Notes under the pieces: model-generated
What the model saw: only the letters and a program-made list of their open reading frames with translations
What the model was told of the DNA's origin: nothing
The model's database searches: none
Source of the DNA: Stakelama marina
GTDB lineage: Bacteria; Pseudomonadota; Alphaproteobacteria; Sphingomonadales; Sphingomonadaceae
Length of the DNA stretch: 64,000 nucleotides
Direction: 5' to 3'
Assembly: GCF_018122655.1 (NCBI RefSeq)
Contig: NZ_JAGRQC010000003.1
Span: forward strand, 186,001-250,000
Shown: piece by piece, positions 35,243 to 44,338 of the stretch
How the letters are laid out: each line of letters begins with the position of its first letter
Position numbering within the stretch: position 1 is the stretch's first letter
Translations under genes and position numbers: made by a program

Positions 35243-35739
35243 GGCGCGGTCGGCGCCCGCCGCGCATAGAGCGCGAGGCGCGAGACGATCTGGTCGGCGA
35301 CGATGCCCGATAGCCGTTCAAGCGCGCTCTGCTCGGCCGCGATCGTCGCATATTCGGAGCCGACCACGTCGATTCCGGCATCGGAGCCCGCCGTCTGGTC
35401 GAGCAGCACTTCGCCATTGGACAGGTCGATCAGCTGATACCGCGCGCGCAGCGTCCGCCTCTCGCGCGTGATGGCATCGTCGCGCCGCACGCCCAGCCCG
35501 GTGATCCGGTCGTCGAGCTTGACCTCCAGCCGGTACCGCGCCGCTGTGCCCTTGTTCTGGATCAGCCGGTCGCGCAGCGCATTGGCGACGAGCCAGCCAT
35601 TCTGTCCGGCAATCGGTGCAACCTCGATTTCCGATAGCGTCGAGCGGATCGTGCCGCCTTCGCCGCCGCCATAGAGCGGCTGGAGCCCGCAACCCGAAAG
35701 CGCGAGCGCAGCGGCGATCAGGGCGGTGACGCGTTTCAT
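35239..35739 (-). CDS. lptE: LPS-assembly lipoprotein LptE
   Basis: LptE plugs the LptD barrel and completes lipopolysaccharide export to the outer membrane. The 166-residue protein has a lipoprotein signal ending in ALSGC (Cys17) followed by GLQPLYGG, which is the family start. It overlaps leuS upstream and holA downstream by four bases; leuS-lptE-holA order is conserved widely in Proteobacteria and supports the call despite low sequence conservation. Confidence 0.9.
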   Translation of the reverse strand: MKRVTALIAAALALSGCGLQPLYGGGEGGTIRSTLSEIEVAPIAGQNGWLVANALRDRLIQNKGTAARYRLEVKLDDRITGLGVRRDDAITRERRTLRARYQLIDLSNGEVLLDQTAGSDAGIDVVGSEYATIAAEQSALERLSGIVADQIVSRLALYARRAPTAP

Positions 35740-38267
35740 GCCACGACGTTGACCAGCCGGTCGGGCACGACGATCACCTTGCGCGGCGCCTTGCCATCCA
35801 GCTGCCGCACGATCTTGTCGGTCGCCAGCGCGGCGGCCTCGACATCGGCCTTTGGGGCGCCCTTGGGCATGGTGATCGTATCGCGCAGCTTGCCGTTGAC
35901 CTGGATCGCGATGGTCACCTCGTCCTCGACGATCAGCGCCGGATCGACCTCGGGCCACTCGGCGTCGGCGACCAGACCATCGCCGCCGGCTTCTGCCCAG
36001 GCCTCTTCGGCGATGTGCGGCGCCATGGGCGCGACGATACGGATCAGCGTGCGGACCGCATTGGCGCGCGATGCCGAGGGCTTTGCCTTTTCGATAGCGT
36101 TTACAAGCTCATAGAGCTTGGCGACTGCCTTGTTGAACGACAGCGCCTCGATGTCGTCGGCGACGCCGGCGATCGTCTGGTGCAGCTTGCGGTCGAGCGC
36201 CCGATCTTCGGCAGCGTCATCGCCCTGCGCCTCGTCGAGGCCGTCGAACAGCCGCCACAGTCGCTGGACGAAGCGCCATGCACCCTCGATTCCCGCCTCG
36301 GACCATTCGAGGTCGCGCTCGGGTGGCGAGTCGGACAGCATGAACCAGCGCACCGCGTCCGCGCCATATTGTTCGACGATCGGGCCGGGGTCGACGGTGT
36401 TCTTCTTCGACTTCGACATCTTCTCGACGCGGCCGACCGTCACCGGCTGGCCATCCGCCTTTAGCGTTCCGGTCTTGCCCGAAATTTCGACGTCATCGGG
36501 TCCGAACCAGCTACGCCGACCTTCGCCCTCATCGCGGAAATAGGTCTCGTGCGTGACCATACCCTGTGTGAACAGCCCGGCGAACGGTTCGGCGATGTCG
36601 AGCTTGCCCATATGCTTGAGCGCGCGCGTCCAGAACCGTGCATAGAGCAGGTGGAGGATCGCGTGTTCGACGCCGCCGATATACTGGCCCACCGGCAGCC
36701 ATTGTTCGGCGACCGCCTTGTCGAACGGCTTGTCGTCGGGCTGGCTGGCGAAGCGTATGAAATACCACGACGAATCGACGAAGGTATCGAGCGTGTCGGT
36801 CTCGCGCCGCGCCGCTTTGCCGCATTTGGGGCAATCGACATGCTTCCAGGTCGCATGGCGGTCGAGCGGGTTGCCCGGAATGTCGAAGCTGACATCCTCG
36901 GGCAACTTCACCGGCAGCTGGTCGCGCGGCACCGGCACCGGGCCGCAGGTCTCGCAATGGATGATCGGGATCGGCGTGCCCCAGTAACGTTGGCGGCTCA
37001 CACCCCAGTCTCGCAGCCGCCACACGGTCGTCCCCGTGCCCCAGCCGCCTTCCTCTGCGCGCTCGATCACCTCGCGCTTGGCATCGACCACGTCCATGCC
37101 GTTCAGGAAATGCGAATTCACCAGCGTGCCCGGCCCGGTATAGGCCTCATCACCGTGGAATTCGGGCGCTTCCTCGGCACCGTCGCTGACCACGCGGCGG
37201 ACTTGCAGATCATATTTGCGCGCGAAATCCAGGTCGCGCTGATCGTGCGCGGGCACGCCGAACACCGCGCCGACGCCGTAATCCATCAGCACGAAATTGG
37301 CGATATAGACGGGCAGCTTCCAGTCGGGATCGAACGGATGCGCCGCGGTCAGCCCGGTGTCGTAGCCGAGCTTTTCCTGCGTCTCGATCTCGGCCGCGCT
37401 CGTCCCGCCCGCGCGGCACTTGTCGGCGAAAGCCGCGACTTCCGGGTTCCCCTCGGCCAGTTTGAGCGCCAGCGGATGGTCGGCCGCCACCGCGACGAAG
37501 CTTGCGCCGAAAATCGTGTCGGGCCGCGTCGTGAAGACTTCCACCTCGCCGCCGTCGGACAGCGCGAAGCGGAATTGCAGGCCCTGGCTCTTGCCGATCC
37601 AGTTTTCCTGCATCAGCTTGACCTTGTCGGGCCAGTGCTCGAGTTCCTTGAGCCCGTCGAGCAATTCGTCGGCGAAGTCGGTGATCTTCAGGAACCACTG
37701 GGAGAGCTTCCGCCGCTCGACCACCGCACCCGAGCGCCAGCCCTTGCCGTCGATCACCTGCTCGTTGGCGAGCACGGTCATGTCGACCGGGTCCCAGTTG
37801 ACCGCCGATTCCTTGCGATAGACGAGCCCCGCCTCGACCATGTCGAGGAACAGCGCCTGCTGGTGCCCGTAATATTCGGGGTCGCAGGTCGCGAATTCGC
37901 GGCTCCAGTCGAGCCCGAAGCCGATGCGCTTCAGCTGCGACCGCATCGTGTCGATATTCTGGTACGTCCAGGCGCCGGGATGGACGCCCTTTTCCATCGC
38001 CGCGTTTTCGGCTGGCATGCCGAACGCGTCCCAGCCCATCGGGTGGAGCACTTCCATGCCCTTCATCCGGCGGAACCGGGCGAGCACGTCGCCCATCGTA
38101 TAGTTGCGGACATGGCCCATATGGATCTTCCCCGACGGATAGGGGAACATCTCGAGGACATAGGATTTCGGACGCGGGCTATCGTCCTTCGCGGCGAAGG
38201 TGCGGCGTTCTTCCCAGACCGCCTGCCAGGCCGCGTCCGCCTTCAGCGCATTGAAACGCGACGCCAT
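35736..38267 (-). CDS. leuS: Leucyl-tRNA synthetase
   Basis: LeuRS charges tRNA-Leu. The 843-residue class I enzyme has the HIGH motif in [18 protein letters not shown] near residue 42, a full CP1 editing domain, a zinc-finger-type CETCGPV and [11 protein letters not shown] region, and [12 protein letters not shown] near residue 620. Length is normal for bacterial LeuRS. It begins 20 bases after the DUF3576 gene and overlaps lptE by four bases. Confidence 0.97.
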   Translation of the reverse strand: MASRFNALKADAAWQAVWEERRTFAAKDDSPRPKSYVLEMFPYPSGKIHMGHVRNYTMGDVLARFRRMKGMEVLHPMGWDAFGMPAENAAMEKGVHPGAWTYQNIDTMRSQLKRIGFGLDWSREFATCDPEYYGHQQALFLDMVEAGLVYRKESAVNWDPVDMTVLANEQVIDGKGWRSGAVVERRKLSQWFLKITDFADELLDGLKELEHWPDKVKLMQENWIGKSQGLQFRFALSDGGEVEVFTTRPDTIFGASFVAVAADHPLALKLAEGNPEVAAFADKCRAGGTSAAEIETQEKLGYDTGLTAAHPFDPDWKLPVYIANFVLMDYGVGAVFGVPAHDQRDLDFARKYDLQVRRVVSDGAEEAPEFHGDEAYTGPGTLVNSHFLNGMDVVDAKREVIERAEEGGWGTGTTVWRLRDWGVSRQRYWGTPIPIIHCETCGPVPVPRDQLPVKLPEDVSFDIPGNPLDRHATWKHVDCPKCGKAARRETDTLDTFVDSSWYFIRFASQPDDKPFDKAVAEQWLPVGQYIGGVEHAILHLLYARFWTRALKHMGKLDIAEPFAGLFTQGMVTHETYFRDEGEGRRSWFGPDDVEISGKTGTLKADGQPVTVGRVEKMSKSKKNTVDPGPIVEQYGADAVRWFMLSDSPPERDLEWSEAGIEGAWRFVQRLWRLFDGLDEAQGDDAAEDRALDRKLHQTIAGVADDIEALSFNKAVAKLYELVNAIEKAKPSASRANAVRTLIRIVAPMAPHIAEEAWAEAGGDGLVADAEWPEVDPALIVEDEVTIAIQVNGKLRDTITMPKGAPKADVEAAALATDKIVRQLDGKAPRKVIVVPDRLVNVVA

Positions 38268-38287
38268 TATTGCCTTTTCTCCCCGCG

Positions 38288-38722
38288 TCAGTCAGCGGCG
38301 ATCGCCTGACGGCGCAGATCGCGCGCGCGCGTCAGGATGATGTCTTCAAGCTTCTGGACCGTGGCCGCCTGAACCGGCGCCTGCACCCACTGGCCGTCCT
38401 TCTTCACCTCGCGCAGCGCGGCGACGCGCAGCGCATCGGCGCGAAGATCCTGGTCGAGGATCGACACCGTAACCTTCATCCGTTCGTTCGGGGTGTTCGG
38501 ATTGACGTACCAGTCGGTGACGATCACGCCACCGTTGGAATCGGTCTGCAACAGCGGCATGAAGCTCAGCGTGTCGAGCGATGCGCGCCACAGATAGCTG
38601 TTGACGCCGATCGTCGTGACCTTCGACGCCGCGAGATCGGCCTTCGGGCGGTCATGGCCGCCACAGGCGCTGAGCGACAGGGCGACGGAGCCCAAAAGGG
38701 CGGAGGCCATCAGGCGGTTCAT
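38288..38722 (-). CDS. DUF3576 family lipoprotein
   Basis: This 144-residue protein has a lipoprotein signal ending in LSLSAC (Cys21) and then the DUF3576 body: [40 protein letters not shown] and [11 protein letters not shown]. The family occurs in Alphaproteobacteria next to leuS and is thought to be an envelope protein; its role is unknown. The leuS-lptE context suggests an outer-membrane function. ATG 38722 is chosen to give a compact signal; another lies two codons upstream. Confidence 0.82.
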   Translation of the reverse strand: MNRLMASALLGSVALSLSACGGHDRPKADLAASKVTTIGVNSYLWRASLDTLSFMPLLQTDSNGGVIVTDWYVNPNTPNERMKVTVSILDQDLRADALRVAALREVKKDGQWVQAPVQAATVQKLEDIILTRARDLRRQAIAAD

Positions 38723-38756
38723 CGGCAATTCCTCGAACTGAACATATAGGCCCGCA

Positions 38757-38784
38757 TCTATAGAAGGTACGGGCGTCGCCGCAA
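38757..38784 (-). promoter_or_regulatory. Probable promoter of the DUF3576-leuS-lptE-holA operon
   Basis: On the minus strand TTGCGG and TATAGA are 16 bases apart, with a predicted start about 25-30 bases before the DUF3576 start codon. The -10 is a good match. Visual call only. Confidence 0.4.
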
Positions 38785-38802
38785 GCGTCTGCGCGGCCTG
38801 TG

Positions 38803-38823
38803 GACAAGGTGCAACACCTTGTC
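38803..38823. promoter_or_regulatory. Perfect 9-bp inverted repeat in a divergent promoter gap
   Basis: GACAAGGTG-CAA-CACCTTGTC is a perfect inverted repeat around a three-base centre, between the divergent DUF3576 gene and the predicted outer-membrane protein gene. A -35-like TTGTCA overlaps its right arm on the plus strand. It could be an operator for either gene or a hairpin; no T run follows, which disfavours a terminator. Confidence 0.5.
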
Positions 38824-38893
38824 ACGAAAAGACTCCGGGCGGTGGTGTTTCGCGACCGAATCATGATATCCACGTTGAAGGTTAGAGGATGTT

Positions 38894-39601
38894 ATGAACA
38901 CGCGTCATCTTTTGGCAGGATTGGGACTGACAGCGCTGCTCGCCGGCGGCGTCACCCTTGCGCCTGCGCTCGATGCGCGCGAAACCCCGGCCCGGTCGGC
39001 GAGCATGCCGGATATGGAGCTCGGGACGTTCACCCCCGCATCGGTCGATCCGAAGCTGGCCGCGGTGCTGCAGAAGAGCGGAATCGATTCGAGCGATTTC
39101 CGTTTCACGCCGTCGGATGCCAAGGAAACGAGCAGCCGGTCGGTCTCCGTCACCGTCCATGCAAGCAAGGTTCGCGGCAAGACCGATACCGCCGAACGCG
39201 CCTCGGCAACGACTCCCGCGATGACGCTCGCACCGATCGCCTATAATCTCGGCGCTTCGGTCGGTTGGAAGCGCTTCACCGTTACCGGCGACGTCTCCAA
39301 GCTCGATCTCGCCGGTGCGCCCGGCAGCCGCGAGCAGGCCGAAGTCGGCGTCAATTATCAGGGCAAGAAATTCACCGGCAGCGTAAAGGCCGGGGCATCG
39401 CGGCCGCTGCCCGACGAACCGGTGATGATCGCGGACGACTCGAGCTATTCGATCGAGGCCGGTGGATCGTACAAGCTGACGCACAATCTCGATGTAACGG
39501 CGGGCGTGCGCTACAAGTCCGAGGAACAGCGCCTGCCGCGTCTCGCGGCCGAACGCCGCGACAGCCAGGCCGTCTATATCGGGACCGCCTTCCGCTTCTG
39601 A
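38894..39601 (+). CDS. Unrecognised predicted outer-membrane beta-barrel protein
   Basis: I do not recognise a family. The 235-residue protein has a signal peptide (MNTRHLLAGLGLTALLAGG), a linker with no obvious motif, then from about residue 110 alternating strand-like segments such as YNLGASVGWKRFTVTGDVSK, AEVGVNYQGKKFTGSVKAG and HNLDVTAGVRYKSEEQRL. It ends in the aromatic residue of GTAFRF, the C-terminal signature of outer-membrane barrels. A small porin-like barrel is plausible. AGAGGA precedes the ATG. Its last 28 bases overlap the convergent thiamine-phosphate-synthase-like gene. Confidence 0.6.
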   Translation: MNTRHLLAGLGLTALLAGGVTLAPALDARETPARSASMPDMELGTFTPASVDPKLAAVLQKSGIDSSDFRFTPSDAKETSSRSVSVTVHASKVRGKTDTAERASATTPAMTLAPIAYNLGASVGWKRFTVTGDVSKLDLAGAPGSREQAEVGVNYQGKKFTGSVKAGASRPLPDEPVMIADDSSYSIEAGGSYKLTHNLDVTAGVRYKSEEQRLPRLAAERRDSQAVYIGTAFRF

Positions 39602-40128
39602 TCGGCCCACCAGTCGATCGCAGCCCAGCCATGAATTCTGTGATCGCATAGTATCCGGGCGCGCTGCGGCGTCATGCCGCCTAGCGCGATGACCGGCATC
39701 GACGCGTCCTGAACCATCGCCATGAAACGCGCCCGGCCCAGCGAGCGCGCGCCGGGATGCGATTCGGTCGCGAAAACGGGCGATGCGAAGACCAGATCGA
39801 CCCCGTCGCGGTGCGCGGCGATCAGGTCACGCCGCGTATGCACCGCGCGCGTCCACAGCCCGACCACCGGTTTCGGCCCGTTATGCACGCCCTGTTCGGT
39901 TCTGGCCAATCTCGTGCGGCCAGCTCTCAGTAGAACCAGCCGCCGCCGCGCCGCAATCTGCGCGACCCGAGCGAAAAGCGCGCGGCGTTCGTCGGGCGTC
40001 AGCGAATAATGGCGAAACACGATCCCGGACCCGCGCGGCAAGCGCTCGAGCGCGGACCATAACCGGTCACCGAGCCTCTCGTCGGTCATCAGCCAGGTGC
40101 GGGGCGGCGTGGGGTGGCGGCAAGGCAT
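39574..40128 (-). CDS. Thiamine phosphate synthase-like protein (ThiE/TenI fold)
   Basis: This 184-residue TIM-barrel protein resembles ThiE and TenI: PPRTWLMTDERLGDRLW at the start, an internal LWTRAVHTRRDLIAAH, the phosphate-binding VDLVFASPVFATESHPG and PVIALGGMTPQRARIL. It is shorter than canonical ThiE (about 210) and has no thiamine genes beside it. Catalytic competence is uncertain, and a TenI-like isomerase is an alternative. ATG 40128 is chosen because the PRTWLMTDE segment is conserved in relatives. Confidence 0.72.
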   Translation of the reverse strand: MPCRHPTPPRTWLMTDERLGDRLWSALERLPRGSGIVFRHYSLTPDERRALFARVAQIAARRRLVLLRAGRTRLARTEQGVHNGPKPVVGLWTRAVHTRRDLIAAHRDGVDLVFASPVFATESHPGARSLGRARFMAMVQDASMPVIALGGMTPQRARILCDHRIHGWAAIDWWADQKRKAVPI

Positions 40129-40150
40129 CGCGGCATCTATAGCGGCGCAG

Positions 40151-40819
40151 ATGACGACAGACGATGCCTCAACGCGCCTCGGCGATGTGCGCGCCGCCAT
40201 TGCAAAGGCTGCCAGTACCGCCGGTCGCAAGCCCGATTCGGTGACGCTGATTGCAGTTTCGAAGATGCACGACGCGGCCGCGATCGAACCGCTGATCGCG
40301 GCAGGCCAGCGCGTTTTCGGCGAGAATCGCGTGCAGGAAGCGCAGGCGAAATGGCCGGCACTCTGCGAGGCGACACCTGACATCGCGCTCCACCTCGTCG
40401 GGCAGCTCCAGTCGAACAAGGCCGACGATGCGGTCGCGCTGTTCGACGCGATCCATTCGCTCGACCGCCCGTCGCTGGTGAAGGCGCTTGCGAAGGCGAT
40501 GGACAAGGCCGATCGCCGCCCGCGTTGTTTCGTTCAGGTCAATATCGGGGATGAGCCGCAAAAGGGCGGTTGCCCGATTGTCGAGCTACCCGACCTGCTC
40601 GATCAGGCGCGCAAGGCCGATCTGCCGCTTGCTGGGCTGATGTGCGTGCCGCCGCTCGAGCTTGAACCCGCGCCCTATTTCGCGCTTCTGGCAAAGCTTG
40701 CACGCGATCATGGGCTGGAGGGCCTGTCGATGGGCATGTCGGGCGATTTCGAAACCGCGGTTACGCTCGGTGCCACGCATGTCCGCGTTGGCACCGCACT
40801 GTTCGGAGCGCGGGCATGA
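40151..40819 (+). CDS. YggS family pyridoxal phosphate homeostasis protein
   Basis: This 222-residue alanine-racemase-fold protein carries PLP and controls free PLP levels. The PLP lysine is in TLIAVSKMHDAAAIEPL, and the conserved RVFGENRVQEAQAKW and LHLVGQLQSNKADDAV follow. The C terminus GLSMGMSGDFETAVTLGATHVRVGT is diagnostic. The start at 40151 is 22 bases from the divergent thiamine-type gene. It overlaps the HAD gene by four bases. Confidence 0.93.
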   Translation: MTTDDASTRLGDVRAAIAKAASTAGRKPDSVTLIAVSKMHDAAAIEPLIAAGQRVFGENRVQEAQAKWPALCEATPDIALHLVGQLQSNKADDAVALFDAIHSLDRPSLVKALAKAMDKADRRPRCFVQVNIGDEPQKGGCPIVELPDLLDQARKADLPLAGLMCVPPLELEPAPYFALLAKLARDHGLEGLSMGMSGDFETAVTLGATHVRVGTALFGARA

Positions 40820-41502
40820 ACTATGACGCGATCCTGTTCGATTTCGACGGCGTGCTGCTCGAAAGCGAATATGCGGGAAACAAGCAGATCGCCGATTATC
40901 TGACCGGCATCGGCCATCCGACGACCCCGCAGGATTCGATGGCCAATTTCATGGGGCTCAGCGGCACCGCCTTTATCGATGCTCTGGAAAACTGGATCGG
41001 CAGGCCGTTGCCCGATGATTTCCACGGCGCGCGCGAGGCGGAGAATATCCGTGTGCTCAAGGAAGGGCTCGACCCGGTGATGGGTGCAATCCGCTTCGTG
41101 CGCGCGCTGCCCGATACGCTGCCGCGTGCGATCGTGTCGTCGAGCCGTACCAACTGGATCGCAACGCATCTCGACCATCTCGGGGTGCGCGACGTGTTCG
41201 GCGACCACCTCTATTCGGGTCATGAGCACGTCGAAAACGGCAAGCCTGCGCCCGATATCTACCGCTATGCCGCGCAGCGCCTCGGCATCGCCATCGATCG
41301 CTGCGTAATCATAGAGGATTCGCCGGTCGGCGTGACCGGCGCGGTCGCATCGGGCGCCGATGTCATCGGCCTGTGCGCCGGCAGCCATTGCCCGCCCGAC
41401 CATGCAGCCCGCCTCCGTTCCCTCGGCGTGGAGCGCATCGCACATGGCTTTGACGAAGTCGCACGACTGGTCGGGCTGGAAGATCGTTACGCCGCCACGT
41501 AA
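40816..41502 (+). CDS. HAD-superfamily hydrolase (beta-phosphoglucomutase-like)
   Basis: This 228-residue subfamily I HAD phosphatase has the nucleophile motif ILFDFDGVLLESE, motif II IVSSSRTNWIA, lysine motif ENGKPAPDIYRYAAQ and acidic motif VIIEDSPVGVTGAVASGA. The small cap domain (about 18-90) fits sugar- or phosphoglycolate-type phosphatases. The substrate is unknown. It is coupled to yggS. Confidence 0.88.
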   Translation: MNYDAILFDFDGVLLESEYAGNKQIADYLTGIGHPTTPQDSMANFMGLSGTAFIDALENWIGRPLPDDFHGAREAENIRVLKEGLDPVMGAIRFVRALPDTLPRAIVSSSRTNWIATHLDHLGVRDVFGDHLYSGHEHVENGKPAPDIYRYAAQRLGIAIDRCVIIEDSPVGVTGAVASGADVIGLCAGSHCPPDHAARLRSLGVERIAHGFDEVARLVGLEDRYAAT

Positions 41503-41591
41503 CTTTCGAAGAGATGCGACGCGAATAATGAGAAGCTAAGAGCCACTGCTCGCTACCCGCGCCCAGGGTGAGCGCCCGTTTTCAATATCGT

Positions 41592-42650
41592 CTAAAGCTG
41601 GTGCCCGGTGCGGTCGCGCTTGGTCGCGAGATAGCGTTCGTTGTGCGGGTTGGGCGGCAGCTTGTGCGGCACGCGCTCGATCACGTTGACGCCCGCGGCT
41701 TGCAGCGCATCGACCTTTGCCGGGTTGTTCGTCAGCAGCCGGATATCGCGCTGGCCCAGCAGGTGCAGCATCCGCGCGGCGATGCGGAAATCGCGCGCGT
41801 CGATCGCGAAGCCCAGCCGGGTGTTGGCGTCGACCGTGTCGAACCCCTGGTCCTGCAGCGCATAGGCGCGCAGCTTGTTGATAAGGCCGATCCCGCGACC
41901 TTCCTGGCGCAGATAGAGCAGGATGCCCCAGCCATTCGCGGCGATCTCGCGGATCGCGGCGTTCAGCTGCGGACCGCAATCGCATTTCAGGCTGCCGAGC
42001 ACGTCGCCGGTCAGGCATTCGCTGTGCAGCCGTACGAGCGGCGGGCGGCCCTCGGGCGTGCCGATCAACAGCGCGACATGTTCGTCGCTTGCGCTCAGCG
42101 ACCGGAAGGCGACGATTTCTGCATCCTCGGCGCCGTCGACCGGCAGTTTTGCCCGCGCCGCGATCGACAGACGGTCGGCGTCCTCATGCGCCTCCAGTTC
42201 GTCCAGCGTCACGCGGATGTCAGACGGTGCCTTGCGGACGAAGAAGGCCGGCAGCATCCCCGCCATCCGCGCCAGCTTCAGCGCCGCCGCCGCCAGTTCG
42301 GGCTGTTCGACTGCAATCGCGCGAAACGGCCCTTTGAGCGGCGTGCCGAGGTCGAGCTGCGGATCGGCGAGCGCGCTGCCCATATCGAAATCGAGCCATG
42401 GCGCGCGTTCGACCATCACCGGCCCGTCGGGCGTCGCTGCGGCACGCTGGTTGACCAGCTTCAGTGTCGCTGCGCGCCCGGCCGACAGCAGCAGCGGTGC
42501 GGTGGCATCGGGATCGAACTCCGTCAGCCTTCCGGCATCGCCCGTTTCGACGGCGAACAGCGTCAGCGAATCGGCACCCGCCGCGATCGTCACCGGCCAG
42601 CCATGGCGCAGCGCGTCGATCGCGCGGGTGGCGGGCCGGGCGTCGGTCAA
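41592..42650 (-). CDS. ribA: GTP cyclohydrolase II with a degenerate N-terminal domain
   Basis: RibA opens GTP in riboflavin synthesis. The C-terminal half of this 352-residue protein has the zinc cysteines in HSECLTGDVLGSLKCDCGP and EGRGIGLINKLRAYALQDQG. The N-terminal 145 residues (AIDALRHGWPVTIAAG...) align in outline with the DHBP synthase half of RibBA but lack its acidic DREDENEGD-type motif, so a separate RibB is expected. A TTG start at 42650 overlapping the xth stop (TTGA) is the best start; no ATG fits. Confidence 0.9.
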   Translation of the reverse strand: MTDARPATRAIDALRHGWPVTIAAGADSLTLFAVETGDAGRLTEFDPDATAPLLLSAGRAATLKLVNQRAAATPDGPVMVERAPWLDFDMGSALADPQLDLGTPLKGPFRAIAVEQPELAAAALKLARMAGMLPAFFVRKAPSDIRVTLDELEAHEDADRLSIAARAKLPVDGAEDAEIVAFRSLSASDEHVALLIGTPEGRPPLVRLHSECLTGDVLGSLKCDCGPQLNAAIREIAANGWGILLYLRQEGRGIGLINKLRAYALQDQGFDTVDANTRLGFAIDARDFRIAARMLHLLGQRDIRLLTNNPAKVDALQAAGVNVIERVPHKLPPNPHNERYLATKRDRTGHQL

Positions 42651-43444
42651 AGCGCGAACTCGGTCATGATCGGGATGTGGTCGGACGGTTTCAGCCAGCT
42701 GCGGCAATGTTCGAAAACGGTGTGCTCGGTCGCTGCGGGGGCAAGCGCGGGACTCGCCCACATATGGTCGAGCCGCCGTCCGCGATCCGACGCCGCCCAG
42801 TCCTTCGCGCGGTAGCTCCACCAGGTATAGAGCCGTTCGGGTGCCGGAACGAACCTGCGTCCCAGATCGACCCAGTCATTGGCGGCCTGCATCTTCGCAA
42901 GCGTCTCGACCTCGACCGGTGTGTGGCTGACGACCTTCAGCAGTTGCTTGTGGCTCCACACATCGCTTTCGAGCGGCGCGACGTTGAAATCGCCGACGAG
43001 CAGCACCGGCATGTCGTTCAGCGTTTCGGACCATTCGGTCATGCGCGCGATAAAATCGAGCTTCTGGCCGAATTTGGGATTTTCGTCGCGGTCGGGAATG
43101 TCGCCCCCTGCGGGCACATAGACATTTTCCAGCCGCATCCCGTTTTGCAGACGCACGCCGACATGCCGTGCTTCGCCATTGGCCTGCCAGTCGAGCCGGT
43201 CGTCTTCGGCAAGTGGCAGCTTGCTGACGATGGCGACGCCGTGGTGCATGCGCTGTCCGTGCAGGACGATATGCTTGTAGCCCAGCCGCTCGAACGGCGC
43301 CTTCGGGAAGTCGCCGTCGATGACCTTGGTTTCCTGCAGGCACAATATGTCGGGCGCCGCTTCGGTCAGGAAGCGTTCGACGATGTCGATGCGAAAGCGG
43401 ACGGAATTGATGTTCCAGGAAGCGATTTTGATAGATGTTGTCAT
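42647..43444 (-). CDS. xth: Exodeoxyribonuclease III (AP endonuclease)
   Basis: This 265-residue EEP-fold nuclease repairs abasic sites. It shows IASWNINSVRFRIDIVERFL, LCLQETKVIDGDFP with the metal-binding glutamate, LLVGDFNVAPLESDVW and the terminal SDHIPIMTEF. ATG 43444 is chosen because it gives the family N terminus MTTSIKIASWN. It precedes ribA with a TTGA overlap, so repair and riboflavin genes are cotranscribed. Confidence 0.94.
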   Translation of the reverse strand: MTTSIKIASWNINSVRFRIDIVERFLTEAAPDILCLQETKVIDGDFPKAPFERLGYKHIVLHGQRMHHGVAIVSKLPLAEDDRLDWQANGEARHVGVRLQNGMRLENVYVPAGGDIPDRDENPKFGQKLDFIARMTEWSETLNDMPVLLVGDFNVAPLESDVWSHKQLLKVVSHTPVEVETLAKMQAANDWVDLGRRFVPAPERLYTWWSYRAKDWAASDRGRRLDHMWASPALAPAATEHTVFEHCRSWLKPSDHIPIMTEFAL

Positions 43445-43491
43445 CGCGCCCGATGTAGCCACCCAAACGCGCCGATGCCAGACATGGAAAG

Positions 43492-43508
43492 GCCCCCGCT
43501 CCGGGGGC
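43492..43508 (-). terminator. Probable terminator downstream of lolA
   Basis: On the minus strand GCCCCCG-GAG-CGGGGGC forms a perfect seven-pair stem followed by CCTTTCC. The T run is short, so termination may be partial. It separates the ftsK-lolA unit from xth-ribA. Confidence 0.5.
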
Positions 43509-43645
43509 GTGGAGCGAGGGCCAACCAGCGTTCGTCACGCAGGCTGGAGATGAGGGCCGGGCAACAGGGGGAAAATCCCGGATCACCCCATCTCCGCGGG
43601 AATTCCTTTACGCCTGCAAAGCTGTCACCAACATGAACGAAGCCG

Positions 43646-44284
43646 TTAATGTGGCCGTTTCGCCCGCTTCGGATCGTTCCAGCGGAACATTCTGTCCGAC
43701 ACCGGTACGTTGAACTTCTGATCGTCGAGGCGGATCGTCGTCCGGTTGCCCTGCGCGTCTAGCGTCACCCAGCCTTCGAGCATCAGTCCGCCGGGGGCCG
43801 AACCCTGCTTGGCGAAGATCAGCGTGATCCGGCCATATTGCGGGTTCTTCGGATCATACGCCTCGACGCTGACGATGCGCGGATCGGCGGTGGGAACGAT
43901 CTTGGCGAATTTGGATGCATCGCGCGACGGGTCGAGCAGAATCGACAGCGGCGAATTGCCGATCGGATAGCGCTGCTCGTCACCCACCGAATAGTCGATG
44001 AAATAGATCGCCTTGCCATTGCTGACGACCAGATAGGGCACGCCCTTTTCATACTGGAAGCGGATCTTGCCGGGCTTTTTCAGCGTCAGCTTTCCGGTCA
44101 GTACCTTTCCGTTGCGATCGGTCTGGCTGAAATCGGCAGTCATCGAATTGACCTTCGCCAGATGGTCCTGCACCGCCTGCAAGCTGGTGCTTTCGGGTGC
44201 GGGCGCGGCGATCGCCGGGACGGCAAGCGCCATGGGCAGCGCGATCAGTGGCTTCAGTTTCAACGGCTTAATTCTCCACATCAT
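43646..44284 (-). CDS. lolA: Outer-membrane lipoprotein carrier protein LolA
   Basis: LolA ferries lipoproteins across the periplasm. The 212-residue protein has a signal peptide (LIALPMALAVPAIAAPA) and the LolA half-barrel with KVNSMTADFSQTDRNGKVLTG, LTLKKPGKIRFQYEKGVPYL and IYFIDYSVGDEQRYP. It starts 54 bases after ftsK on the same strand, an order conserved in many Alphaproteobacteria. Confidence 0.93.
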   Translation of the reverse strand: MMWRIKPLKLKPLIALPMALAVPAIAAPAPESTSLQAVQDHLAKVNSMTADFSQTDRNGKVLTGKLTLKKPGKIRFQYEKGVPYLVVSNGKAIYFIDYSVGDEQRYPIGNSPLSILLDPSRDASKFAKIVPTADPRIVSVEAYDPKNPQYGRITLIFAKQGSAPGGLMLEGWVTLDAQGNRTTIRLDDQKFNVPVSDRMFRWNDPKRAKRPH

Positions 44285-44338
44285 GGAAGTCGCTCTAGCG
44301 TGACCGCGTTGAACGCCCCGTGAACCCGTTGGTTGCGA

